Shown: piece after piece, positions 13,243 through 22,922 of the stretch
Layout of the letters: each line of letters opens with the position of its first letter
Position numbering within the stretch: the first letter of the stretch is position 1
Assembly: GCA_963795485.1 (NCBI GenBank)
Contig: CAWCIL010000008.1
Span: 434,001-498,000, forward strand
Origin: AP-15 sp963795485
GTDB lineage: Bacteria; Pseudomonadota; Alphaproteobacteria; ATCC43930; CGMCC-115725
Length of the DNA: 64,000 nt
Direction of reading: 5' to 3'
Translations under genes and position numbers: made by a program
The notes under the pieces: generated by a model
The model's input: only the letters and a program-made list of their open reading frames with translations
Databases searched by the model: none
Told to the model about the DNA's origin: nothing

Positions 13243-14798
13243 GGGGCACGGCGATATATGCCGGGCTGCTGGCTGCGGCGGTGGTGCTGTTTTTGCTGGT
13301 GCCCCGGACCGATCTGCTGGCGAGCGGCCTGTTCTACGTGCGCGGACATGGGTTCGTGCTGGCGCATTGGCCGCCGGTCGAGTTGATCTTTCACGCAATC
13401 CCTTGGATTGCCTGGGGCATCGTGCTGGTCGTGGTTTTCGGGGCGGCCTGGCTGTTTCTTACCGGCAGGCCGCTGTGGCGGCTCGACCGCAAGGCTTTGC
13501 TATTCATCGCGTTCTCAACCGCGCTCGGTCCGGGGTTGCTGACCAACACCGTGCTCAAAGACCATTGGGGACGGGCCCGGCCGGTGCAGATCGCGGCCTT
13601 CGGCGGGTCCCACCATTTCACCCCGGCGCCGTTGCCGGCGACGCAATGCGCGCGCAATTGCTCCTTTGTCTCGGGTCATGCGGCACTCGGCTTCTCGCTG
13701 GTCGCCTTCGCCTTTCTGGTGCCGCCGGGCCGGTCGCGGCGACGCGCGATCGGCGCGGCACTGGCATTCGGCGGACTCGTCGGCCTCGTCAGGATCGCTC
13801 AGGGCGGCCACTTCTTGTCGGATGTCATCTTCGCCGGCCTCTTGGTGTTCGGTACGACGGCGGTGCTTTACCGGTGGATTGTCGAAGCGGACGGGCTCGC
13901 CGCGCCGCCGCTGCTGCGCCTCTATCGCCGAGCCGGGCACGGCGCCGCGTCGGCATGGCGCTTCGTTTGCCAAAGCTGGCCGTCGCCCGCGCTGCGAATC
14001 GGCACGGCGGTGGCGGTGAACACCATCCTTGTTGTGGTTTCGATCGCGTTCGTCGACCGGCCCCTCGCGCTCTATCTACACGCGCAAGGACCTGAACTGC
14101 ACACACTGTTCAACCAGATCGCCGAGCTGGGCGAGGGCTGGGGATGGCTCGTCCTGTGCGCCCTCGTCTTTGTCGGGCTGCACTGGGGCGGTGCGGCTCC
14201 GCGGCTGCGCCAAGTCGCTCCGAGGATGCGCGCGCTGTCGCCTATTCCGGCATTTCTGTTCGTGTCGATCGCGGTTTCGGGTCTGACCGTCGATTTAATG
14301 AAGATCGGGTTTGGCCGGGCGCGCCCGAAACTCTTGTTCAATGCCGGCCTCTACGGCTTTGCCTGGTTCGGCTGGCGGCCCGACCACTGGTCGTTTCCGT
14401 CCGGCCATACCGCCACCATCGTCGCCCTGATGACCGCGTTATGGCGGCTGTGGCCGCGGCATGTGCTGTTCTACATCCTGATGGCGGCGATCGTAGCAGG
14501 GAGCCGGGTCGTGGCCGGCCAGCACTATCCGAGCGACGTTATGGCCGGAGCGCTGATCGCAGTGCTGACCACCTGGTACGTGGCGGTGGTGTTCGAGCGC
14601 GGCGGCATCGACCTGTCGGCTACCCGCCGAGCCAGGACCGATCGGGGCGAAATGCCGCCCTGGCCTTGCCGGCGCGGCGGCGCGATGTTGGCCGGCCGGT
14701 TTCGGCGACGCTGGGACCGGGCGGCAGGTTCGCTTGCGTCATCGGCAACGGGTGTAGTATCGGCTCGGCATCATGGCGCTGCGGATCGAGACGTTTGA
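13239..14798 (+). CDS. Tandem PAP2 phosphatase: two catalytic domains in one protein
   Basis: An intact frame of 519 residues. Domain 1 has KDHWGRARP, FVSGHAA and RIAQGGHFLSD; domain 2 has KIGFGRARP, FPSGHTA and SRVVAGQHYPSD. Both thus carry the three PAP2 motifs (KX6RP, SGH, RX5HX3D), although domain 1 lacks the Pro before SGH and the Ser before the last Arg. Each has several hydrophobic helices, so the active sites probably face the periplasm. Likely substrates are lipid phosphates or pyrophosphates (undecaprenyl-PP, phosphatidate or lipid A); the exact one is unknown. The C-terminal 60 residues are Arg-rich and overlap the next gene by 26 bp, so the true end may be nearer 14640. Confidence 0.8.
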   Translation: MRGTAIYAGLLAAAVVLFLLVPRTDLLASGLFYVRGHGFVLAHWPPVELIFHAIPWIAWGIVLVVVFGAAWLFLTGRPLWRLDRKALLFIAFSTALGPGLLTNTVLKDHWGRARPVQIAAFGGSHHFTPAPLPATQCARNCSFVSGHAALGFSLVAFAFLVPPGRSRRRAIGAALAFGGLVGLVRIAQGGHFLSDVIFAGLLVFGTTAVLYRWIVEADGLAAPPLLRLYRRAGHGAASAWRFVCQSWPSPALRIGTAVAVNTILVVVSIAFVDRPLALYLHAQGPELHTLFNQIAELGEGWGWLVLCALVFVGLHWGGAAPRLRQVAPRMRALSPIPAFLFVSIAVSGLTVDLMKIGFGRARPKLLFNAGLYGFAWFGWRPDHWSFPSGHTATIVALMTALWRLWPRHVLFYILMAAIVAGSRVVAGQHYPSDVMAGALIAVLTTWYVAVVFERGGIDLSATRRARTDRGEMPPWPCRRGGAMLAGRFRRRWDRAAGSLASSATGVVSARHHGAADRDV

Positions 14799-16701
14799 CA
14801 ACGCCACCGGGGGCAACACCCTCTATAAGGCGCTGACTCACCCGCGCGCGGCACGGCCGGCGGGCGGGTTGGTCGGAGCACTCGCCGACAGCGGGAGGGT
14901 GGCAATCGTCGATCCAGACGGCGCCGCCTCGGCCTTTGCCGAGCTGTTCGGCCTCGGCGGGATCGAGATCGTCGGCGTCTATGTCCGGCAGGTGGAGCGG
15001 TTCGGGACCGAGGCGATCGGCCATACGGCGGCGCCGGTGACCGAGCTCGCCGTTTCGGGCGCGCGCTCGGTATTCGTCGCCGCCTTCGACGCCGAGCGCA
15101 CGATTGCGCAACTCGCACCCTATCTGCCCGACGGCGCGCGGGTTTTCAGCCTCGATGCGATGCGCATCCCGACCGATCGCCTGACCAATCGCCGCGCCTA
15201 TCTCGACCCGCTCAACTTTGCGACCAATTTCGCCTTTTTCCGCGACACCGACCACCTGCACGCGCGGATCGCGACCGCCAATTACTGGTCGAGCTATGGC
15301 GGCGGCGCGGTTACCTGCTGGATGACGTTGTTCGACGCCGACGGCGAGGTCTTGGCCGAATGGTGCGAGAGTTGCGGCTCGGCGGCCCGCAGCGTCATTC
15401 TCGACAGCCGCGAAATCCGCGCGCGCTTTCGCCTGCCCGAGTTCTGTGGACAGCTTTTTCTGCACGTGGTCGGAGCAGCCGGGCACGACATCGTCAAATA
15501 CGCGCTGGACACCTTTGGCGACGGCAGCGCCGACCTCGCCGAGGGCGGCGATCGATCGCTGTCGGCGACGCATGACGCCAACGCTTGGCCCTCCGACCGC
15601 TACGCCGGGCTGCCCGCCCCCGCTCCCGGCGAGCAGGTCGTGCTGTGGCTGCAGAACAGCCATCCGGTCGCGATCCCGCCCGGTACGATCGGCCTCAATC
15701 GGATGGGAGACGAACGGGTCACGCCGATCGCCGAGCGGGTCGCCCCGTTCGCCACCCGGGCCGTCGATGTCGGTGCCTTGCTGCCCGATCTCGCCTGGCC
15801 GTCCCAGATCGAGCTGCGCGCCGGCAAGCACATGGTGCGCCCGCGCTACGAGGTGATCGAGCACGCGCGCCGCAGGATCGCCCACGTCAATGTCGAGCGC
15901 GCCGATCTGCTGCCCGACCCCGGTTTGCCAGTCGTCGGCGGCGTGCTCGGCAAAGGCTACCTGTTGCCGGCGCCGCTGCTGCCGCGGGCGTTGTGGCACA
16001 CCGCCGTGCTGCCGACGCCGATGGCGGTTCGCCAGGCGGAGCTGCCGATCCTCGCCATCGTCTACGACCCGGAAGGGAACGAAGTTTGGCGCCGCCCACT
16101 GGGACGGTTGCCGCGCGGGCATGCTAAGGCACTCGATTTCGACGAGGAGTTGGGGCTCGCCGCATTGGGCGAGAGCTACGGGCACGTCGAGCTCGCTTAC
16201 GATTTGTCCGCCGGCGGAGCGGCCGACGGCTGGCTGCACGCAATTTTCCGCTATCGTCACCGCGCGACTGGCCATGCGGCCGAAACGAGCTTTGGCGCGC
16301 ATGTGTTCAACACGATCCTGACCTATCGCGACGAGCCGCAATCCTACAGCGGACCGCCGCCGGGGCTTTCGACACGACTGTTTCTGAGGCTCGGCGAGAG
16401 CGGCTATGACACGATCTGTCACTTGATCTACCCGGCCTCGCGGCCGTGGCGGCCGGCGAGCGCCACCGAAATTATTCTCTATGACGGCAGCGGCAGCGAG
16501 ATTGCGCGCCGGTCCATGGCGATCCCGTGCTCGGGTTCGCGGCTGTGGCATTATCATGCACTGTTCGACGCCGCCTCGCGGGCTGGTGCCGGCGCCAATC
16601 CTTATGCCATCGTGCGCGACCCGACCTGCCGGCTGTTCGGCTATCACGGGCTGGTCGGCGCCGACGGCGCCTTCAGCTTCGACCACATGTTCGGATTTTA
16701 A
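14773..16701 (+). CDS. Large conserved-looking protein of unknown function (642 residues)
   Basis: I do not recognise this gene. It is intact, has codon use like its neighbours and no signal peptide or membrane segment. It is rich in beta-forming stretches and aromatic residues (NYWSSYGGGAVTCWMTLFD, LWHYHALFD) and ends FDHMFGF. Repeated patterns such as LFD-A-GEV and YDPEGNEVWRRPLG suggest several beta-sandwich-like modules. It follows the ELM1-like and PAP2 genes with overlap, so a shared envelope or lipid role is possible but only by context. A long open frame on the opposite strand over the same region is an antisense artefact of GC-rich codon use. Confidence 0.7.
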   Translation: MALRIETFDNATGGNTLYKALTHPRAARPAGGLVGALADSGRVAIVDPDGAASAFAELFGLGGIEIVGVYVRQVERFGTEAIGHTAAPVTELAVSGARSVFVAAFDAERTIAQLAPYLPDGARVFSLDAMRIPTDRLTNRRAYLDPLNFATNFAFFRDTDHLHARIATANYWSSYGGGAVTCWMTLFDADGEVLAEWCESCGSAARSVILDSREIRARFRLPEFCGQLFLHVVGAAGHDIVKYALDTFGDGSADLAEGGDRSLSATHDANAWPSDRYAGLPAPAPGEQVVLWLQNSHPVAIPPGTIGLNRMGDERVTPIAERVAPFATRAVDVGALLPDLAWPSQIELRAGKHMVRPRYEVIEHARRRIAHVNVERADLLPDPGLPVVGGVLGKGYLLPAPLLPRALWHTAVLPTPMAVRQAELPILAIVYDPEGNEVWRRPLGRLPRGHAKALDFDEELGLAALGESYGHVELAYDLSAGGAADGWLHAIFRYRHRATGHAAETSFGAHVFNTILTYRDEPQSYSGPPPGLSTRLFLRLGESGYDTICHLIYPASRPWRPASATEIILYDGSGSEIARRSMAIPCSGSRLWHYHALFDAASRAGAGANPYAIVRDPTCRLFGYHGLVGADGAFSFDHMFGF

Positions 16702-16776
16702 CGTGCCGCCGATACCTTAAAGTTGCTGGCCGGCGAAATAATGTAGTAAGCCCTTGAGCGACTGGAATCGCGCGAC

Positions 16777-17748
16777 ATGTCCGAACGCTACCACAGCAAA
16801 GTCCTGATCGTCGGCTCCGGGCCGGCCGGCTACACCGCGGCGGTCTACGCGGCACGCGCCAATCTCGAGCCGCTGCTCGTCACTGGGATGCAGCCCGGCG
16901 GACAGATGACGATCACCACCGATGTCGAGAATTATCCGGGGTTCGCCGAAATCATCCAGGGCCCGTGGCTGATGGAGCAGATGCGGCTTCAGGCCGAGCA
17001 TGTTGGGACCAGGGTCATCATCGACCTGATCGAGTCGATCGACCTCGGGCGGAGGCCGTTTGTTGCGACCGGCGATTCGGGCGACGTCTATGTCGGCGAG
17101 ACGGTCATCCTCGCCACGGGCGCCCAGGCGCGTTGGCTGGGCCTGCCGAGCGAAGAGATGTTTCGCGGCTTCGGGGTCTCGGCCTGCGCCACCTGCGACG
17201 GGTTTTTCTTCCGCGGCAAGGAGGTGGTGGTCGTCGGCGGCGGCAATACCGCGGTCGAGGAGGCGCTCTATCTGACCAACCACGCACGCCGGGTCACGCT
17301 GGTCCACCGCCGCAATGCGCTCCGGGCCGAAAAGATCCTGCAGGAGCGGCTGTTTCGCAACCCCAAGATCGACGTCATCTGGGACGCCGTTGTCGAGGAG
17401 GTCCTGGGCCGGCCCGAACCGCCGCAGGTGACCGGGGTGCGGCTGCGCGACGTGGGCACGGGCTCGCTGTTCGATCAGCCCTGCGATGGCGTGTTCATCG
17501 CGATCGGCCACACCCCGGTGACCGGTCTCGTCGCCGGCCAGCTGGCGCTCGATCCCGACGGCTACATCGTCGCCCGTCCCGATTCGACCGAGACCGCCAT
17601 TCCAGGGGTGTTTGCCGCGGGCGACGTCAAGGACAAGGTCTTTCGCCAGGCGGTCACCGCCGCCGGGATGGGCTGCATGGCGGCGCTCGAGGCGGACAGG
17701 TTTCTCGCGGCGCAGGAGGAAACCGCGACGATGCGGGCCGCCGAGTAG
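16777..17748 (+). CDS. trxB: Thioredoxin reductase
   Basis: Reduces thioredoxin with NADPH. It has the FAD-binding GSGPAGYTAAVYAARA, the redox-active CATC pair within SACATCDGFFFRGKEV, the NADPH-binding GGGNTAVEEALYLTNHA and the C-terminal FAD motif GVFAAGDVKDKVFRQAVTAA. The 323-residue length is standard and the frame is intact. The ATG (MSERYHSKVLIVG) lies 75 bp after the unknown 642-residue gene. The LysR regulator follows 45 bp downstream on the same strand. Confidence 0.96.
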   Translation: MSERYHSKVLIVGSGPAGYTAAVYAARANLEPLLVTGMQPGGQMTITTDVENYPGFAEIIQGPWLMEQMRLQAEHVGTRVIIDLIESIDLGRRPFVATGDSGDVYVGETVILATGAQARWLGLPSEEMFRGFGVSACATCDGFFFRGKEVVVVGGGNTAVEEALYLTNHARRVTLVHRRNALRAEKILQERLFRNPKIDVIWDAVVEEVLGRPEPPQVTGVRLRDVGTGSLFDQPCDGVFIAIGHTPVTGLVAGQLALDPDGYIVARPDSTETAIPGVFAAGDVKDKVFRQAVTAAGMGCMAALEADRFLAAQEETATMRAAE

Positions 17749-17793
17749 CGGGCAGGCGCCCAGCGCTCCGAGGCCGATGTCGGGGGAATGGGG

Positions 17794-18687
17794 ATGGATT
17801 GGGACAAGTTGCGGGTTTTCCACGCGGTCGCCGAGGCAGGCAGCTTCACCCATGCGGGCGAATCGCTGAACCTGAGCCAATCGGCGGTCAGCCGTCAGAT
17901 CAGCGCGCTCGAGGAAAGCCTCAGCGTGCCGCTGTTTCATCGCCACGCCCGCGGACTGATCCTGACCGAGCAGGGCGAGCTGTTGTTTCGCACCGCCCGC
18001 GAGGTCTTCGCCAAATTGTCGATGGCCGAAGGCCTGATTTCCGAATTGAAGGACCGGCCCAAGGGACCGCTCAAGATCACCACGACAGTGGCGTTCGGCT
18101 CGAGCTGGCTGACCCCGCGAATCCGCGAGTTTCTCGATCTCTACCCCGATATCCAGGTCACTCTGGTGATCGACGACACCGAGCTCGATTTGTCGATGCG
18201 CGAGGCCGACGTGGCGATCCGCATGTCGCCGCCGCGCCAGCCGGATCTGATCCAGCGCCATCTCCTCAGCGTGCCGAGCCATGTTTACGCCGCACCCGAC
18301 TACATCAAAAAGCACGGCATGCCGCAACGGCCCGAGGAGCTCGACAAGCACCGGCTGATCGTCTACGGCGAGGACGCCCGCCCACCGGTGCAGAACGTCA
18401 ACTGGCTGCTCGACGCGGGCGCCAAGCCGGGGCAGGAGCGGCGGCCGATCCTGGCGGTCAACAATTTCTATGCGATGCTGCGCGCGGTGATCAGCGGGCT
18501 CGGGCTCGCCGCGATGTCCGATTTCATCGCCATCGAGCAGGCCGAGCTGGTGCGTGTCTTGCCCGAGCTGACCGGGCCGCCGATCGAAGCCTATTTCGTC
18601 TATCCGGAGGAATTGCGGGCGTCGAAGCGGATCAGCGTGTTCCGCGATTTTCTGCTGCGCAAGGTGGCTGAGACCCGGCTCGGTTGA
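17794..18687 (+). CDS. LysR family transcriptional regulator
   Basis: A 297-residue protein with the N-terminal LysR helix-turn-helix (DKLRVFHAVAEAGSFTHAGE, then SLNLSQSAVSRQISALEESL) and a C-terminal substrate-binding domain (LRAVISGLGLAAMSDFIA). Two ATGs are close together; the one at 17794 sits about eight bases after GGGGGAA, while the one at 17788 is only three bases away, so 17794 is preferred. Proteins with this N-terminus (MDWDKLRVFHAVAEAG) commonly follow trxB in alphaproteobacteria. The effector and targets are unknown. Confidence 0.9.
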   Translation: MDWDKLRVFHAVAEAGSFTHAGESLNLSQSAVSRQISALEESLSVPLFHRHARGLILTEQGELLFRTAREVFAKLSMAEGLISELKDRPKGPLKITTTVAFGSSWLTPRIREFLDLYPDIQVTLVIDDTELDLSMREADVAIRMSPPRQPDLIQRHLLSVPSHVYAAPDYIKKHGMPQRPEELDKHRLIVYGEDARPPVQNVNWLLDAGAKPGQERRPILAVNNFYAMLRAVISGLGLAAMSDFIAIEQAELVRVLPELTGPPIEAYFVYPEELRASKRISVFRDFLLRKVAETRLG

Positions 18688-18864
18688 TCGCTGCCCAATC
18701 CGGCGCTGCGCAAATCGAATTCGTGCGGAAATCAGAGGATTGCGCTTTTTGCAGACGAGCCAGGACAAATTCCCGGTGGTGCAAACCCGCTCGATCAACC
18801 ATCTTTCGAGCACGCGATGCCACACATCGCAGCAGGTTTTTGGCGGTTTTTCCGCTGATCCGAG

Positions 18865-18974
18865 TTCCCGGGATTTAAGGCCCGGGAAGAGGGTCTTAGG
18901 ACCCTTACGTCTCCCAGACGTGAAGCCTCCCTGTTCAAACTTGGCCCCGGCAACCCCGGGGCCATTTTTCTTTT
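18865..18974 (+). ncRNA. Candidate structured small RNA: four consecutive hairpins ending in a terminator
   Basis: Within a 464-bp gap lacking a convincing gene there are four adjacent perfect stems on the plus strand: TTCCCGGG/CCCGGGAA (18865-18888), GGGTC/GACCC (18891-18904), ACGTCT/AGACGT (18907-18921) and GGCCCCGG/CCGGGGCC (18943-18963), the last followed by ATTTTTCTTTT. The third loop and the next linker expose CUCCC and CCUCC, which could pair with ribosome-binding sites as in some alphaproteobacterial sRNAs. The 5' end is not resolved and the transcript may begin well upstream. It does not match the 6S, tmRNA, SRP or RNase P features I know. Alternatively it is only the untranslated tail of the LysR mRNA. 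Confidence 0.5.
18943..18974 (+). terminator. Rho-independent terminator
   Basis: An 8-bp all-GC stem (GGCCCCGG / CCGGGGCC, loop CAACC) is followed directly by ATTTTTCTTTT. This is the clearest intrinsic terminator in the window and would end plus-strand transcripts from the LysR gene or from an independent small RNA. Confidence 0.8.
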
Positions 18975-19151
18975 GCGCGACCAGAACCGCACCGAAATGC
19001 CGGCAGGGCGGTGAGCAGCCTGGCGGGGCCGCCCGATGCTGCGCCTCGGATCGCAAGGCAAAAAAAGAGGCGGCATCAGCCGCCCCTCGCCAGTCTGGTC
19101 TCGGTCCGGTTCTGCCCTGCCCGGTTCCCGATCGGCCGACGGATTGTTTTT

Positions 19152-20300
19152 TCAGTTGATCAGGCCGTAGAATTTGCCGGCGTTCTCGCAGGTCATCTTG
19201 AAGGTGGTTTCGGCCGGCAGATGGCTGAACTGGTCTTCGATGTATTTCTTCGATTCGGGCCACACCCCGTCGGGATGGGGATAATCCGAGCCCCACATCA
19301 GGGTTTCGATGCCCATCTCGTCGATCAGCTTGGTGCCGACGCGGTCGTACTGGAACGTCGCCTTGCACTGGCGGCGCCAGTACTCGCTTGGCTTGAGCTT
19401 GAGCTTGAGGTCCTGGTACTGGTCCTCGAACTCGAAATCCATGCGGTCGAGCACGTAGGGGATCCAGCCGATGCCGCTCTCGCCCAGAACCATGCGAATG
19501 TTCGGGAAGCGCTCGAATACCGCGGCCCCCATCAGGTCGGTCAGGATCGTCGCCAGCGTCATCTGAAAGCGGCACAGCCCGCTATAGGTCATCCGCCGCG
19601 CGATCGTCGGCTCCAGCGATTTGCGGAGTTCGGGGTCGGTCGCCGGGAAAGTGTGGAAATGCAGCGGCACTTGGGTTTCGTTGACCGCTTCCCAGAGCGG
19701 GTCCCACATCGGATGCCACATCGGCGTCATGTGCCATGAGCAGCTGAGCTCGACGCCCTTCATGCCGAGCTTGGCGACGCGATGCACCTCGGCCGCCGCC
19801 GCTTCGATGTCGCTGTAGGGCAGGCAGGCGAGGCCGATCTCGCGATCGGGATAATGGCTGCAGAAATCGTTCATGAAATTGTTGTAGATGCGCAGCATCT
19901 CGTTCGCTGCCTCACGATCCTGCATTTTCCCGCAGGCGGCGAGGATGCCGTAGATGACCTCGGCGTCGACGCCGTCGCGGTCGAGCTCCTTAACCCGCAG
20001 GTGCGGATCGCCGGGGCGGCGGTGGCCCTTGGTCTTGAAATCATCGTAGAGGCCGGCTTCGTGCATCTTGTCGACGCGCAATTGCTTGCCGGGAACATAG
20101 ACCGAGCCCACCGCGCCGACCCCACCGGCCATGCCGAAATCGACGCCGTCATTGGTAACCCAGCGCTTGGTCCCATCCGGCTGATCGGCGACAAACGGCA
20201 TCTTCTCCTTCAATCCTCGCGGCGCCTGCGAGGTGAAGAGATCGGGCGGCAGCCAGATCATGTCGAGATGACAATCGGCCGAAATTCGCCGGTACTGCAT
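19152..20300 (-). CDS. Amidohydrolase-2 (ACMSD-like) family metal-dependent hydrolase
   Basis: An intact 382-residue TIM-barrel protein. The N-terminal metal-type motif is SADCHLD, other family marks are PLHFHTFPA, VLGESGIGWIPYVLDRMDFE and LMWGSDYPHPDGVWP; the last Asp is the usual catalytic or metal-binding residue. The start is the ATG of MQYRRISADCHL, preceded by GGAGG, rather than upstream in-frame codons. Family members decarboxylate or hydrolyse aromatic and amide-like compounds; the substrate here is unknown. A liv-type importer lies upstream on the same strand with a 124-bp gap, so the pair may take up and degrade the same compound (inference). Confidence 0.85.
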   Translation of the reverse strand: MQYRRISADCHLDMIWLPPDLFTSQAPRGLKEKMPFVADQPDGTKRWVTNDGVDFGMAGGVGAVGSVYVPGKQLRVDKMHEAGLYDDFKTKGHRRPGDPHLRVKELDRDGVDAEVIYGILAACGKMQDREAANEMLRIYNNFMNDFCSHYPDREIGLACLPYSDIEAAAAEVHRVAKLGMKGVELSCSWHMTPMWHPMWDPLWEAVNETQVPLHFHTFPATDPELRKSLEPTIARRMTYSGLCRFQMTLATILTDLMGAAVFERFPNIRMVLGESGIGWIPYVLDRMDFEFEDQYQDLKLKLKPSEYWRRQCKATFQYDRVGTKLIDEMGIETLMWGSDYPHPDGVWPESKKYIEDQFSHLPAETTFKMTCENAGKFYGLIN

Positions 20301-20424
20301 AGCGCAAACCTCCAGTCGGGTTGATCCGGGCAAAACCGTCATCGACAGCATCTCCCATAAAACTTTAGGCGCGGCACGCAGTCGCAGCCTATGCCGTTCT
20401 GCGCAGGTCTCCGATGCAGGCGGA

Positions 20425-21170
<746 letters not shown>

Positions 21171-21174
<4 letters not shown>

Positions 21175-21926
21175 CCCGGCACGCGCTCGCCGAGATAGAC
21201 TTGGCGCACCCGCGGGTCGGCGGCGATCAGCGCCGGCGGCCCTTCGACGAGGACGCTTCCTTGCACCAGCACGGTGATCCGCCGCGCCAGGCGAAACACC
21301 AGATCCATGTCGTGCTCGATGATCAGGATGGCGATGTCGCGCGGCAGGCTCTCGATGGCTTCGACGATCCGGCCGTTCTCGCCCGCCGGGACCCCGGCCG
21401 CCGGCTCGTCGAGCAGCAGCACCTTGGGTCCGAGCCCGAGCGCCACGGCGATCTCGATCAGCCGTTGCCGGCCATAGGCGAGGGTGCCGACCGGATTGAG
21501 CGCCTCCTCGGCGAGGCCCATCCGCTCGACCAAGGAAAAGGCCTCTTCGATCGCGGCGCGTTGACGCCCGGCCGGGCGCCACGGATCGCTGCCGACGCCG
21601 CGACGCTCGCACACCGCGAGGGCCACGTTTTCGAGAACGCTGAGACCGCGGAACAGCTGGGTGATCTGAAACGTGCGGACGAGCCCGCGCTTGACCCGCG
21701 CCGCTTGCGGCAACGCCGTGACGTCGACGCCGTCTAGCAGGATCTGTCCGGCGTTCGGCTGGAGCGCCCCGGTCACCAGATTGACAAAGCTGGTCTTGCC
21801 GGCGCCGTTCGGCCCGATCAGCGCATGCCGGGCGCCGCGTTCGAGGCGGAAATCGATCGCGTTCGCCACCGCCAGCGCCCCAAAGCTCTTGGCCAGCGCG
21901 CGGGTTTCGAGCGCCGGAGCGCTCAT
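21171..21926 (-). CDS. livG: Branched-chain amino acid-type ABC transporter ATPase
   Basis: About 251 residues with Walker A GPNGAGKTS, the LivG-type VRTFQITQLFRGLSVLENV, and Walker B VLLLDEPAAGVPAGE. The signature loop reads LAYGRQRLIEIAVAL, the degenerate LivG form rather than LSGGQ. The ATG overlaps the livM stop (ATGA) and its own stop overlaps the livF start. The frame is intact. Confidence 0.9.
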
Positions 21927-22914
21927 CGCCGGCGGCTCTGCCGTGATCGCAGTCGTTCGGCGAGGCCGAGCAGGCCGCCGCGGGCGAACAGCACGACCGC
22001 GATCATTAAAAGTCCGATCCAGAAATACCAGTAGACCGGCTCGACCGTCGAAAACCGGTCCTGCGCGATCATGTAGAGCGGCACGCCGACGAAGGCGCCG
22101 TAGAGCCGCCCGACGCCGCCGATGATCAGCATGATCAGGACCGTGCCGGACCGTTCGAGGCCGAGCGAATTCGAGCCCGACAAACCCGCTCGTCTGCGCG
22201 ACCAGCGCGCCCGAGATCCCGGCGAGTGCCGCCGAAATCGTGTAGGCGGTGAGCCGGCGGCCGGCGACCGGCGCGCCGAGCGCGTGCATCCGAGCGCTGT
22301 TCTCGCGAATGCCGGTCAGCGAGCGGCCAAAGGCCGAGTGGACGATACGCCGTACCGCGAGCCAGCACAAAAACAGCACGACGAGGCAATAAACAATACG
22401 CGGTTCGGCCGTAGAGGCCGAATTCGAAATGGCCGAAAATCGGCCACACCTGCATTCCTTGCAGCCCGTCATCGCCGCCGGTCACGGCACTCGCCTTGTT
22501 CGCCGCCTCGGCCAGCATCGCGGCGACGACCAGGGTCTGGATCAGCAAGCTCAGGCCGGTGCTGCGCAGGATTATGAGACCGCTGAGGAACCCGACCAAC
22601 GCGGCGGCGGCGGCGGCGGCGAAGAGGCCGGTGATCGGCTCGCCCCAGCCATGTGCCGCGAGGAGCCCGGCGGCATAGGCGCCGGTGCCGAAAAACGCCG
22701 CCTGGCCCAGGGTGACGATCCCGGCATAGCCCAGCACCAGATCGGCCGACAGCGCGAACAGGATCGTCGCGAGGATCTGAGCGGCGAGCGGCAGGTAACC
22801 GGGGAAAATAAAATAGGCGGCGAGGGCGGCGAGCCAGGGCAGCGCTTCGAGCGGGCGATAGCGGTGCCGCCCGGCAAAGGCCTCGATCGCCGCGGCCCGC
22901 GGGTTCGCCGCCAT
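21923..22914 (-). CDS. livM: Branched-chain amino acid-type ABC transporter permease (two frameshifts)
   Basis: A permease of about 330 residues in three frame segments: LSADLVLGYAGIVTLGQAAF near the N-terminus, then CLVVLFLCWLAVRRIVHSAF and ENSARMHALGAPVAGRRL, then VLIMLIIGGVGRLYGAFVG. Breaks near 22405 and 22175 each need one base removed. About ten hydrophobic helices are visible. The ATG (MAANPRAAAIE) lies nine bases past the livH stop. It forms the membrane channel with LivH. Confidence 0.85.
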
Positions 22915-22922
22915 AGGGCCCG

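Noticed and set aside
14620..16686. A 688-codon minus-strand open frame opposite the 642-residue gene
   Set aside because: Composition (Gly/Ala/Asp/His/Arg) is that of a shadow frame, and the plus-strand frame has far more protein-like sequence.
18795..19076. Minus-strand small protein in the same gap
   Set aside because: The frame runs through the GC-rich hairpins, lacks a ribosome-binding site and has no recognisable sequence.
18690..19150. 6S RNA, tmRNA or SRP RNA in the gap after the LysR gene
   Set aside because: No tag-peptide coding segment, no SRP GGAAGC-type loop and no 6S-like open bubble could be found; left as an unnamed structured RNA candidate.
16717..19575. A 952-codon open frame on the minus strand across trxB and the LysR gene
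   Set aside because: It is antisense to two intact, clearly recognised genes, has low-complexity His/Arg/Asp-rich composition and no domain; a by-product of GC-rich codon use.
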